DNA of 64,000 bases from NCBI GenBank assembly GCA_958295835.1, contig OY282378.1:4613694-4677693 (forward strand), written 5' to 3'. Numbering within the stretch: the first letter of the stretch is position 1; the number at the start of each line of letters is the position of its first letter. The DNA is from an uncultured Gammaproteobacteria bacterium (lineage in GTDB: Bacteria > Pseudomonadota > Gammaproteobacteria > HK1). Shown one piece after another: positions 47,332-54,887 of this stretch. The notes below the pieces were generated by a model. That model was not told the origin of the DNA. It made no database searches and saw only the letters and a program-made list of their open reading frames with translations. Both the position numbers and the translations under genes were made by a program.

Positions 47332-49835
47332 TGCGTGATCCTCTCGAGGATGAAAGCGAAGCCGTCTCCGATCAGATCGCAGCCGGCGGCCAGGACGTGG
47401 CGCGGGGGGGCGTCGCTGCGCTGGAGGTTCGCCAGCGCAGCCGCGACGGTCATCACCGCACCGCAGGAGGGTGCGAAGCCGAACACCTCGTCCGGGCGGA
47501 CGATGGGTGGCTTCTCCGGTCCGAATACCGCATTCAGGGCCTGGCGGCAGGCATGGCGCGCCGGTGCGGCTCCCCGATCGAGCAGGCTGACCAGATCGAC
47601 CTGCCCAGGAGTGATCCCCGCCATGCGGTGGGCGGCATCGATCGCCCGCCGAAGACCCGAGCCGTCTCGGGCCACCGAGAGATCGAGGGGATCCTGAAAA
47701 TGCGCCCAGCCGGCAAGGCGCGCCATGGGCCGCACGCCTCGATCCGTCGCGCTCGACGCCCGCTCCAGGGTCAACGCCGCCGCGAACTCTCCCAACGCGC
47801 CAGCCCGGCTGCGGCGCCCTTCCGCCGCTCCCCGTACCACACCGGCGCGCCAGTAGACCTTCAGCAGTCGCGGCGAGAGCTCGTCCGCCGAGACCATGGC
47901 CACACGGTCCTGGCGCCCGTCGCGGGCCAGATCCGACGCGTAGGCCAGGCCCGCCGCGGCGCCGCATACGGTGGTGGTGTATCCCGTGATTCCAAATGCC
48001 AGCGAGCAGGTGCTTCCCGTCGCGTTCATGATCGTCATCGGGAAGTAGTGCGCGCTCGCGAGCGCGGGGTCGGCAAACACGCTTTCCATGTACTTCTCCG
48101 TCGGCTTCTGGGCAGCGAAGACCACCCCGCCGACGAGGCCGGAACGCGGGTCGTGGTCGTAGACGGCCTTGTCGGCGCCCAGCGCCTCGTCCAGAGCGAC
48201 GACCGCATAGCGCGTCGCCGGGGCGCCGCGCGCGAACCGCCTGAGCCGGGGATCGGTGACGCGCGGCGCGGGGCAGTACGCGGCGTCGATCCCGCTCTCC
48301 GCATCCCTGCTCACCAGAGCGTTCCCGGCCTCCAGGGCCCGGCAGAACCGCGCCACGCCCTCACCGGCGGCGCTCACGATTCCGATCCCGGTCACCACCA
48401 CCGAATCGGCTCGACGGAGACGCGGGCGTCCTGCATCACGGCTCCGGCCCGCCCGCACGACCAGCGAGCTGTTGTTGCCACCGAAGCCGAAGTTGTTGAC
48501 CATGATGATGTCGGGCCGGCCCTTGCGAGGGACGCCCCGTACGTAGTCCAGCCGCGCGCACCCCTCCCTCACCGCGCCCATTCGCAGACCATGCGGGACC
48601 ACGCCGTCGTCGGCGAGCAGGAGGGAGGCGATCAGCTCCAGAACCCCGCTGGCGCCCAGCGTGTGACCGAGGAAGGACTTGGTGGAGCTGATGGGCGTGG
48701 TGTCGCCGAACATCCGGCGAAGCGATCGGGATTCGGCCGCGTCGTTGGCCTCCGTCCCCGTGCCGTGCGCGTTGATGTAGTCGACGTCGGCAGCGGTCAG
48801 GCCGCCGTCTTCCAGCGCCGCGACCATCGCCTGCTCGCATCCGACTCCATCGGGGTCCGGGGCGGTGGCGTGCCACGCGTCGCCGGACAGTCCGTAACCC
48901 AGGATCTCGGCCAGCGGCGGCCCACATCCGGGCATCTCCAGATCCCCGCGCTTGAGCACGACGATTCCGGCGCCTTCACCGAGATTGAGGCCGGCGGGAT
49001 TGGAGAATGGGGCGGTCTTGTCGCGGGAAATGACCCGTAGTGCGTTGAATCCCGCCATGACCGAGAGAGACACGGTGTCGGAGCCGCCCGCGACGACCAG
49101 ATCCAGCTCGCCCCTTCGGATGAGATCGGCGCCGATGCCCACGGCGGAATTGGAGCTGGCGCAGGCCGAGGAGATCGTCATCACCCGGCCCCGCGCCCCA
49201 CTCATGCGTTTGATGATCGAGGTGCAGTGCGAGACCAGGGTCGCGGCGACGATTCTGGGACGCAGCCGCTCCCACTGGTTGCGCAACACGTGCTGCGCGA
49301 TCTCCTCGGTGCGCACGAGGCCGCTGTGGGAGCTGCCCAGGCACACACCGACCCGGTCCGGATCGAGGTCCCGAGGGTTCACTCCCGCCTGGCTGATCGC
49401 CTCCCGGTATGCCTCGACCGTCAGGAGCGTGGCGCGGTCCACCCACGATCGCGCGTCCGCATCCATCTCGACCGGGACTTCGTCGCCGAAGCTGCTGGCC
49501 AGCTCACCGATGAAACGGCAGGCGTCGAAATGGGTCACCCTCGCGATGGAGTCGCGGCCGTCGTGCAGGGCCTGCCTCATCTCGGCGCAGTTGCGCCCCA
49601 ACGGAGAGAAGGCGCCCATGCCGACAAGGACGGCCTCGTGATCGTGGGGCGAGTCGGAGCGCCGTGCATTCGCAGCATCGCCGGGCGCGCGTTCGCGCGC
49701 ACGTACCGCGGCGTGACGTTCTCGCTCGCCGGTTCCCCGTCCCGGCTCTCCATCCCCGGCCGCCATTCGTGTCGCGCCGGAGGCGGGCACGTGGTGGCGG
49801 GCGCCGGGGAGGTATCGTCGGAAGCTCTCGTTCAA
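47328..49835 (-). CDS. Fused ketosynthase - ketosynthase-like (KS-CLF-like) protein
   Basis: One uninterrupted frame of 835 residues encodes two ketosynthase domains. Domain 1 (about residues 67-465) is intact: Cys225 in SSACASSNSAV, HGTGTEAND and KSFLGHTLGASG. Domain 2 (about 477-835), starting VVVTGIGIVSAAGEG, keeps a Cys (TTVCGAAAG) but lacks both His: SLLDRGAAP replaces HGTGT and FGFAPSCGAVM replaces the GH block, so it looks like a chain-length-factor-type subunit. The start is a TTG overlapping the upstream stop (TTGA) with GGAGGA eight bases before it; an ATG at 49766 lacks a ribosome-binding site. A 66-residue low-complexity leader precedes domain 1. A rare natural KS-CLF fusion, comparable in layout to PfaC-type proteins (inference). 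Confidence 0.87.
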   Translation of the reverse strand: MNESFRRYLPGARHHVPASGATRMAAGDGEPGRGTGERERHAAVRARERAPGDAANARRSDSPHDHEAVLVGMGAFSPLGRNCAEMRQALHDGRDSIARVTHFDACRFIGELASSFGDEVPVEMDADARSWVDRATLLTVEAYREAISQAGVNPRDLDPDRVGVCLGSSHSGLVRTEEIAQHVLRNQWERLRPRIVAATLVSHCTSIIKRMSGARGRVMTISSACASSNSAVGIGADLIRRGELDLVVAGGSDTVSLSVMAGFNALRVISRDKTAPFSNPAGLNLGEGAGIVVLKRGDLEMPGCGPPLAEILGYGLSGDAWHATAPDPDGVGCEQAMVAALEDGGLTAADVDYINAHGTGTEANDAAESRSLRRMFGDTTPISSTKSFLGHTLGASGVLELIASLLLADDGVVPHGLRMGAVREGCARLDYVRGVPRKGRPDIIMVNNFGFGGNNSSLVVRAGRSRDAGRPRLRRADSVVVTGIGIVSAAGEGVARFCRALEAGNALVSRDAESGIDAAYCPAPRVTDPRLRRFARGAPATRYAVVALDEALGADKAVYDHDPRSGLVGGVVFAAQKPTEKYMESVFADPALASAHYFPMTIMNATGSTCSLAFGITGYTTTVCGAAAGLAYASDLARDGRQDRVAMVSADELSPRLLKVYWRAGVVRGAAEGRRSRAGALGEFAAALTLERASSATDRGVRPMARLAGWAHFQDPLDLSVARDGSGLRRAIDAAHRMAGITPGQVDLVSLLDRGAAPARHACRQALNAVFGPEKPPIVRPDEVFGFAPSCGAVMTVAAALANLQRSDAPPRHVLAAGCDLIGDGFAFILERITQ

Positions 49836-50584
49836 CGCAGGAATCCTCCGTCGACACGCTGGACCGTGCCGTTGCTGTATGAAGAGACGCCCGAGGCAAG
49901 GAACCAGACCGCCTCGGCGACCTCGGCCGGATCGCCCATCCGGGGGGACGCACTCGCTTCGAGGACGTGCTCGTACATGTCCGGCTCGAGGGCATCGACC
50001 ATCCCGGTGCGGATGAATCCGGGCGCGAGCGCGTTGGCTCTCACCCCGCGACGGCCGAAATGCCGTGCGAGAAGCCTCGTGGCCCCGATCAGACCGCCCT
50101 TGGTGGCCGCGTAGGGGACCTGGCCTTCCTTGCCGGTCACACCGGCCATCGAAGCCATCATCACGATCGCACCGCCACGCCCCGCCCGGGCCGAGCTGAC
50201 GAGATGCGGCGCCGCGTGCAGGGCCAGTACGACCGGGGCGGAGAGATTCCCCCAGACCAGACCGACGTAGCTCTCGGGCGGCATGGCCGCGAAGGCGCCG
50301 TCGTGTGTTCCGCCGGCGTTGTTGACCAGCACGTCCAGGCCGCCGTAGCGGGCTACGACCCGGTCGATGACGGTGCGGCACGCCCGCAGATCGCTGAGGT
50401 CCGCCCGGATCATCTCCGCCTCGACGCACGCGGCCTCGAGCAGGTCGCGGACTTCGCGGGCCGCGGTCTCGTCGGCGCGGTAGACAAGGGCGAGCCGGCA
50501 GCCCGCGCGCGCGAACCTCTGCGTGATCGCCCGGCCGATGCCGCGCGTCGCGCCCGTGATCAGAACGATGCTTGCGGTGTTCAT
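49832..50584 (-). CDS. 3-oxoacyl-ACP reductase (FabG-like) 2
   Basis: Short-chain dehydrogenase, 250 residues: LITGATRGIGRAI (8-20), NNAGG (88-92), and catalytic Ser145, Tyr158 and Lys162 (VPYAATK). APGFIRTGM and a GTVQRVDGGFLR ending are typical of FabG. Divergent from the other ketoreductase of the operon, so perhaps acting on a different chain length or oxidation state. Lies 2 bases after the inactive SDR gene and is coupled to the KS fusion gene. Confidence 0.92.
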   Translation of the reverse strand: MNTASIVLITGATRGIGRAITQRFARAGCRLALVYRADETAAREVRDLLEAACVEAEMIRADLSDLRACRTVIDRVVARYGGLDVLVNNAGGTHDGAFAAMPPESYVGLVWGNLSAPVVLALHAAPHLVSSARAGRGGAIVMMASMAGVTGKEGQVPYAATKGGLIGATRLLARHFGRRGVRANALAPGFIRTGMVDALEPDMYEHVLEASASPRMGDPAEVAEAVWFLASGVSSYSNGTVQRVDGGFLR

Positions 50585-50586
50585 GG

Positions 50587-51246
50587 TCACGCCGTCATCT
50601 CCATGACGCCGTTGCCCAGGCACAGGACGCTGCCGTTGGCCGGCGGATCGCCGTTGATCATGGAGATGATGAACCGGGAGTAGCCGCCGACCCCGACCGG
50701 GCGATAGCGCAGCGCGTAGACCTTCAACTGCTCCCGGTGGGCCCGCCATGCGGACTTCTCCACCATCTCCCGCGGGGGCTGGCAGACGAACGTATTGAAG
50801 CCGAGACCCATCCGCCCGTACTCCTTGGCCATGGACTTCAGAGCCGCGGCCCGGGCCTGATTGGCGATAGGGGTCTGGGAGAGGCCGAGGATTTTCGCCG
50901 CGAAGTCGTCGATGCAGAGCGCCAGTACGTATCCCCTGCCGGCCGGCATCATGGCGCGGATCGCCGCCCGGCAGTCGGCGAGGAACGCCATCGTCTGGCC
51001 GTGGAGCTCGCCGGCGAATGCCGCCGCCGCATCGGGCGCCGCCAGCGATTGCCTCACGAAGGCGGATTCGTCCAGGCGGGGCTCGGTCAACACGACACCG
51101 TACGGCGTCACCCCGGCCAGGACGGAGGCCAGCCCTCCGCCGGCCGAGGCGTCCAGCACGCACCCTCCCCGCTCCCGCCAGACCGCGGCCAGGGATTCCC
51201 CGAGCACCGTGCCCATCCGGTCGAAGGCAAGAATGCGTGCCGACAT
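50587..51246 (-). CDS. Degenerate SDR-like protein, probably catalytically inactive
   Basis: A 219-residue protein that aligns by eye with short-chain dehydrogenases only in its second half: AAIRAMMPAGRGYVLALCID, then TPIANQARAAALKSMAKEYGRMGLGFNTF where PYAATKGG...SLAxExGxxGIRVN is expected, and a C-terminal GSVLCLGNG. The glycine-rich nucleotide motif is not present and Tyr and Lys are replaced (PIANQA). It may be a structural partner of the adjacent active ketoreductase. GGAGAG precedes the ATG. Function unknown; assignment to the SDR fold is inference. Confidence 0.6.
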   Translation of the reverse strand: MSARILAFDRMGTVLGESLAAVWRERGGCVLDASAGGGLASVLAGVTPYGVVLTEPRLDESAFVRQSLAAPDAAAAFAGELHGQTMAFLADCRAAIRAMMPAGRGYVLALCIDDFAAKILGLSQTPIANQARAAALKSMAKEYGRMGLGFNTFVCQPPREMVEKSAWRAHREQLKVYALRYRPVGVGGYSRFIISMINGDPPANGSVLCLGNGVMEMTA

Positions 51247-51276
51247 CGGTCGTCTCTCCGTGGGATCGGGCAGGGC

Positions 51277-51666
51277 TCAGGAATCTGCCGAGGAGCCGCT
51301 TCGGCGCTCCTCGACGATCGCGTTCGAGGACGGGTCCCCGCCGGCCCCGTCCGGAGCCTGTCCTCGGGTGCCGGTGTCGGAGGACAGGTCCGCCACCATG
51401 CTTGCGAGGCGCCCGACCGTGGCGCAGTGCTCGTCCATGAACGCCTGGTCGACGTCGGGAAGGGACAGGCCGAACTCGCGCTGTACTCCAGCGATGATCT
51501 CCAGCGCGTCGATCGAATCGAGGTTCAGGCCATCCTCGTCGAAGAGGCGGACATCGTCGGTGACGTCGGCGAGCTCGATGCCGATCTCTTCGAGCTCGAG
51601 CCCCTCGTAGATCACCTTCAGGCGAATATGGTCCGCGATTTCCGAACCGCTCTTGCAGATACCCAC
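51277..51666 (-). CDS. Acyl carrier protein 2, first gene of the operon
   Basis: A 129-residue ACP from a GTG with GGAGG upstream. The attachment Ser51 lies in DEDGLNLDSIDALEIIAGV. After the ACP core (to about residue 92) there is a hydrophilic C-terminal tail of some 35 residues rich in Ser, Gly and Asp. It is different enough from ACP 1 to suggest separate roles, such as starter and extender carriers (inference). Confidence 0.9.
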   Translation of the reverse strand: MGICKSGSEIADHIRLKVIYEGLELEEIGIELADVTDDVRLFDEDGLNLDSIDALEIIAGVQREFGLSLPDVDQAFMDEHCATVGRLASMVADLSSDTGTRGQAPDGAGGDPSSNAIVEERRSGSSADS

Positions 51667-52288
51667 TCTCTATGCCTCCCTCATGAAACAACCGCCGCCA
51701 GATGCGCCGGGGACGAGGCTCGTCCTCGTAGCGCGTCTCCCGTTACGGAAGGGCGATGCCGCCCAACCATCGGTGCGCCGATCGGCCAGGGCCGTGGACG
51801 CGGGGGCGTGCTTCGATCCCTCCGCCTTCCAGCGCTCCGAATCCCCCGATGAAGCGGCCGGGGCGCCGCGTTGCTTCGATTCCGGCGGAAACGAAGTCGC
51901 GGACGGCTCGACATACCGTCCTTCCCGTCGTTCCGACCTGCCTCCATGCCCCTTGCCTTTCCATCGCCACCGAATCCTCGTCTGCGGCATGGGCTCCGTA
52001 CCCGCTCCCCGGAGCCATCCCCCGAAGTGACGCGCATCGTCGCCCGGCCCGGGGCGCGCGAAAATCGCCCTGAAGCACCATCGGTGTCAGCGCGAGTCGC
52101 ATTCGTTGAAGGTCGACAGGCCGCGGCGCCTTCGGCCGGAGCCGTCCCATGGGCGCCGATCGATCACACATGCCCAACCGGCGCGCCCGGGGTGATTGCC
52201 GCTGGTGGTTCCTGCATCCTCATGCCCGCGGTTCCGCGTTACACTTGCGCCGTGCGGGCCGCCACCTCCCCGAATCGAAGAACCACTG
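51667..52288. other. Divergent intergenic region upstream of the lipid operon
   Basis: 622 bases between the first gene of the minus-strand operon and a lipoprotein gene on +. Open frames here have shadow-like composition and no recognisable content. It must carry the operon promoter; no strong sigma-70 pair was found. The only striking element is the palindrome at 51711-51725. Confidence 0.5.
51711..51725. promoter_or_regulatory. Perfect 7-1-7 palindrome upstream of the lipid operon
   Basis: GGACGAG-G-CTCGTCC is a perfect inverted repeat 45-59 bases upstream of the first ACP start. Position and symmetry suit an operator, though in GC-rich DNA it could also be an mRNA hairpin. Confidence 0.45.
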
Positions 52289-52762
52289 ATGAACCGCAGG
52301 ATCACGGAACGGCGAACAGGTCGGTGGGCCGCGCTGGCGGTCGTCGCATCGGTCGCCCTCGCCGGATGCGCCGCTACCGCGCCGTCGGATCTGGATCCGC
52401 GTCTCGAGGCCGCTACCGCCGCGTTCGGCGGCCGGTTCGACTACATGTACGTCCCGAGCAACGGCAGACTCGCCGACGAAGCGTTCCTCGCGATGTCGCG
52501 GGTCGCCGGCCCGAGCAAGCTCGCCCGCGATCTCGCCTCCATCATGGTGCCGGCGGAAGCCCGGCCGGTCCGGGTCATGGTGACCGGACCCGCGGGCCAG
52601 AAGACGCTCCGGGTAATTCTGGATGCGCTCTCGTTCTACGAGGGACGCCGGATCCCGCATCTGGAACTGCTCTATCTCGGAGAGCCGTCCCACGAAGCAC
52701 TGCTCGCACGCAAGCTCTCCGAGGTCGGAGCGGTGCTCCGCTTCGTGCCCTACCAGTATTGA
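52289..52762 (+). CDS. Small lipoprotein, unknown function
   Basis: A 157-residue protein starting MNRRITERRTGRWAAL with a lipobox VALAGC (Cys about residue 28), so probably lipid-anchored. The mature part has a Rossmann-like alternation: PVRVMVTGPAGQKTLRVILDAL, then HLELLYLGEPSHEALLARKL and GAVLRFVPYQY. I do not recognise the family. It is divergent from the lipid operon and convergent with ispF; whether it serves the lipid system is open. Confidence 0.75.
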   Translation: MNRRITERRTGRWAALAVVASVALAGCAATAPSDLDPRLEAATAAFGGRFDYMYVPSNGRLADEAFLAMSRVAGPSKLARDLASIMVPAEARPVRVMVTGPAGQKTLRVILDALSFYEGRRIPHLELLYLGEPSHEALLARKLSEVGAVLRFVPYQY

Positions 52763-52767
52763 GCGAT

Positions 52768-52880
52768 TGCGGCGCTGGTCAGGGGGCGACCGCGCCGGCG
52801 GTCGCCACCGGCATGGAACAAGCCTGTTCCTCGTCCGCCCGCGGCGTTGGTCGGGGCGCCCGCAATGCCGCGTTGCTCAC
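52768..52880. repeat. Dispersed intergenic hairpin repeat, copy 2 (one and a half units)
   Basis: A partial unit (GCGGCGCTGG ... GGCGACCGCGCCGGCGG, 52768-52811) is followed directly by a full unit that starts with the perfect hairpin GGAACA-AGCC-TGTTCC (52815-52830) and continues to GTTGCTCAC. It fills the gap between the convergent lipoprotein and ispF genes. Related to copies at 20572-20642 and 54739-54803. Confidence 0.65.
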
Positions 52881-52917
52881 GAAGCGCCCTCCCGGCTCCG
52901 GCGCACCGCCGGGCGGC

Positions 52918-53394
52918 TCATCGCGTTTCGATCAGCACCACCGCATGCGCCGCGATCCCCTCGCCGCGCCCGGTGAAGCCCATCCCCTCGGTGGTCGTCG
53001 CCTTGACGTTGACCCTCTCCGGCTCGATACCCAGATCCGAGGCGAGGCGAGCACGCATCCTGGCAAGATGCGGCCCGAGGCGCGGCGCCTGCGCGATGAC
53101 CGTCACGTCGGCGTTCACGACCCCGAAACCTCGTTCGTCGAGGAGAGCGCCGACGCGGCGGAGCAGGATCCGGCTGTCGATCCCGGCGAGTTCCGGGCTC
53201 GTATCGGGAAAGTGCCGGCCGATGTCGCCGAGCCCCGCCGCGCCGAGCAACGCATCGCACAGTGCGTGAACGAGGACGTCGCCATCGGAGTGGGCGGCGA
53301 GTCCGCGGTCGAACTCGACAGCGACCCCGCCGAGCACCAGCTTCGTGCCGGGGGCGAATCGGTGGGCGTCGTATCCGTGACCGATACGGTTCAC
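52918..53394 (-). CDS. ispF: 2-C-methyl-D-erythritol 2,4-cyclodiphosphate synthase
   Basis: MEP-pathway enzyme for isoprenoid precursors, 158 residues from a GTG. IGHGYDAHRF at the N terminus and HSDGDVLVHALCDALLGAAGLGDIGRHFPD contain the metal-binding Asp and His residues; KATTTEGMGFTGRGEGIAAHAVVL closes the protein. Length is normal. The GTG start is chosen because the conserved motif begins three residues later. ispD is 163 bases upstream on the same strand. Confidence 0.95.
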   Translation of the reverse strand: MNRIGHGYDAHRFAPGTKLVLGGVAVEFDRGLAAHSDGDVLVHALCDALLGAAGLGDIGRHFPDTSPELAGIDSRILLRRVGALLDERGFGVVNADVTVIAQAPRLGPHLARMRARLASDLGIEPERVNVKATTTEGMGFTGRGEGIAAHAVVLIETR

Positions 53395-53557
53395 GATGCG
53401 GACGTCCCTGCGCCGGGCAAGTGACGGGCCGGCGCATGATCCTGCCGGCGGATGGCTGTGAAACGGGACCGGCGGACACCGGGTGCGACCTGTCGAGCGC
53501 TGCGGCTGCGGCCCGGACCGGGGCTTGGGCCGGTGCCGGGGACGGAGCCGATCCGGA

Positions 53558-54250
53558 TCACGACCGCAGGTTCTCCGCCGCCAGCAAGGCACGGGCGAGC
53601 GCAAGGTCTTCCGGGCGGGTGATCTTGATGTTGCCCGGCGAGCCTTCCACGAGCAGTGGCCGGGCGCCGGCGTGCTCCATCGCCTGCGCTTCGTCGCTCA
53701 CCATGCAGCCGCTCTCGACCGCGTTCCGGAGCGCAGCGCGCAGCCGGCCCAAGGGAAAGACTTGAGGGGTGAATGCACGCCAGAGCCGGCATCGATCCAC
53801 CGTAGCCGCGATCGAGCCTTCCGGACCGGCCCGCTTGAGAGTGTCGCATATCGGCGCGGCCAGGATGGCCCCGTGCGGCTGGCGGCGCGCTGCCGCGACG
53901 ACCCGTTCGATGTCCGCCACCGCCACGCAAGGGCGGACCGCATCATGCACCATCACCAGAGCGGCGTCCGGCGCGACCGTGCCCAGGTAATCCAGCGCGT
54001 TCGCCACCGAGTCACGGCGCTCGGCGCCACCCTCGACCCGGACCAGAGGCGCATCGAACACCCGTGCGGCCTCTTCCCACCATGGATCCGCCGGTGCGAC
54101 CGCGACGACGATTCCGGCCACCTCGCGTAGCGCCGCAAGCTTCGCGACGACATGGGCGATGATTGGGCGATCGCCGAGCGCGAGATACTGCTTGGGGCGA
54201 TCGGCCCCGAACCGCCGTCCGATGCCGGCCGCGGGGACGACCGCCCACAC
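53558..54250 (-). CDS. ispD: 2-C-methyl-D-erythritol 4-phosphate cytidylyltransferase
   Basis: MEP-pathway enzyme, 230 residues from a GTG. WAVVPAAGIGRRFGADRPKQYLAL is the CTP-binding loop with its Arg and Lys; MVHDAVRP, TPQVFP, and SDEAQAMEHAG...EGSPGNIKITRPEDL are the other family blocks. Lies between ftsB and ispF, the usual gammaproteobacterial order. Confidence 0.95.
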   Translation of the reverse strand: MWAVVPAAGIGRRFGADRPKQYLALGDRPIIAHVVAKLAALREVAGIVVAVAPADPWWEEAARVFDAPLVRVEGGAERRDSVANALDYLGTVAPDAALVMVHDAVRPCVAVADIERVVAAARRQPHGAILAAPICDTLKRAGPEGSIAATVDRCRLWRAFTPQVFPLGRLRAALRNAVESGCMVSDEAQAMEHAGARPLLVEGSPGNIKITRPEDLALARALLAAENLRS

Positions 54251-54275
54251 GTCCGATGCCGGACCGCGGCGCCGG

Positions 54276-54641
54276 TCAACGTCCGACGAGCTGATAATAC
54301 GTCTCGTCCCGGCCGATCATCCCGAGGTCGGTGCGCGCCCGCTCCTCCACCGCTTCGAGCCCTTCCTTCAGATCGTGGACCTCCGCCGCGAGACGGCGAT
54401 TGTGGGCCTCGAGGCGAGCGTTGTCTTCGACCCGCCGCTCGACCTCGACCTTCAGGCGATGCACCTCGGGCAGGCCGCGGTCCCCCAGCCAGAGCTGGTA
54501 CTGCAACACGACGAGCGATACCAGGAGTATGGCGATCATGGGCTTCACGGGCACACCCGATGTCTTGTGCCTCGACAATCGTTCCCCAACGCTGTGACCG
54601 TGGCCACTTCCCGCCTGCGCCATGGATGGCTCGGTATTCAT
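54276..54641 (-). CDS. ftsB: Cell division protein FtsB
   Basis: Bitopic divisome protein, 121 residues: a short cytoplasmic part, one helix (about 35-52, MIAILLVSLVVLQYQLWLG), a coiled coil (about 58-98) and the family ending ERARTDLGMIGRDETYYQLV. The N-terminal stretch before the helix is about 30 residues longer than in E. coli, so a later start is possible, but the next in-frame ATG would leave only one residue before the helix. Located between eno and ispD as in many gammaproteobacteria. Confidence 0.9.
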   Translation of the reverse strand: MNTEPSMAQAGSGHGHSVGERLSRHKTSGVPVKPMIAILLVSLVVLQYQLWLGDRGLPEVHRLKVEVERRVEDNARLEAHNRRLAAEVHDLKEGLEAVEERARTDLGMIGRDETYYQLVGR

Positions 54642-54738
54642 CTCGCGCCCCCTTCACGGAGATGACCCTGCCGGCACTGCCCGGCCAGCGCAGTGTACCC
54701 CGACACGGGACCGCGCGGCGACGGCAGGGACCTCGTAT

Positions 54739-54803
54739 GGGACAAGACTGTTCCGGCTACGGCGCTGGCCCGGGAGCGACCGCGCCGGCGGCCACCGCTC
54801 GCC
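54739..54803. repeat. Dispersed intergenic hairpin repeat, copy 3
   Basis: Starts with GGGACA-AGAC-TGTTCC (54739-54754; stem with one G-U pair) and continues with GGCGCTGGCC and GCGACCGCGCCGGCGGCC. It lies in the 246-base gap between eno and ftsB, in the same orientation as the other copies. Confidence 0.65.
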
Positions 54804-54887
54804 GCTTTGCCCGCCCGGCAACAGGACGTCGCAGCCGAGCCGCCGCCCTTCGGTCCCGACCGGGCTTCGATACCGGCCGATTCGCGT

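Noticed and set aside
48398..48450. A separate start for the second ketosynthase domain at the GTG triplet run
   Set aside because: No ribosome-binding site precedes it and the frame is continuous with the first domain, so a fusion is the simpler reading.
39577..51666. Reading the operon as a standard aryl-polyene cluster
   Set aside because: No AMP ligase, ammonia lyase, methyltransferase, glycosyl/acyltransferase pair or MMPL exporter; instead a FeeM-like GNAT, a GcvT-like protein and MacB/LolA-type export.
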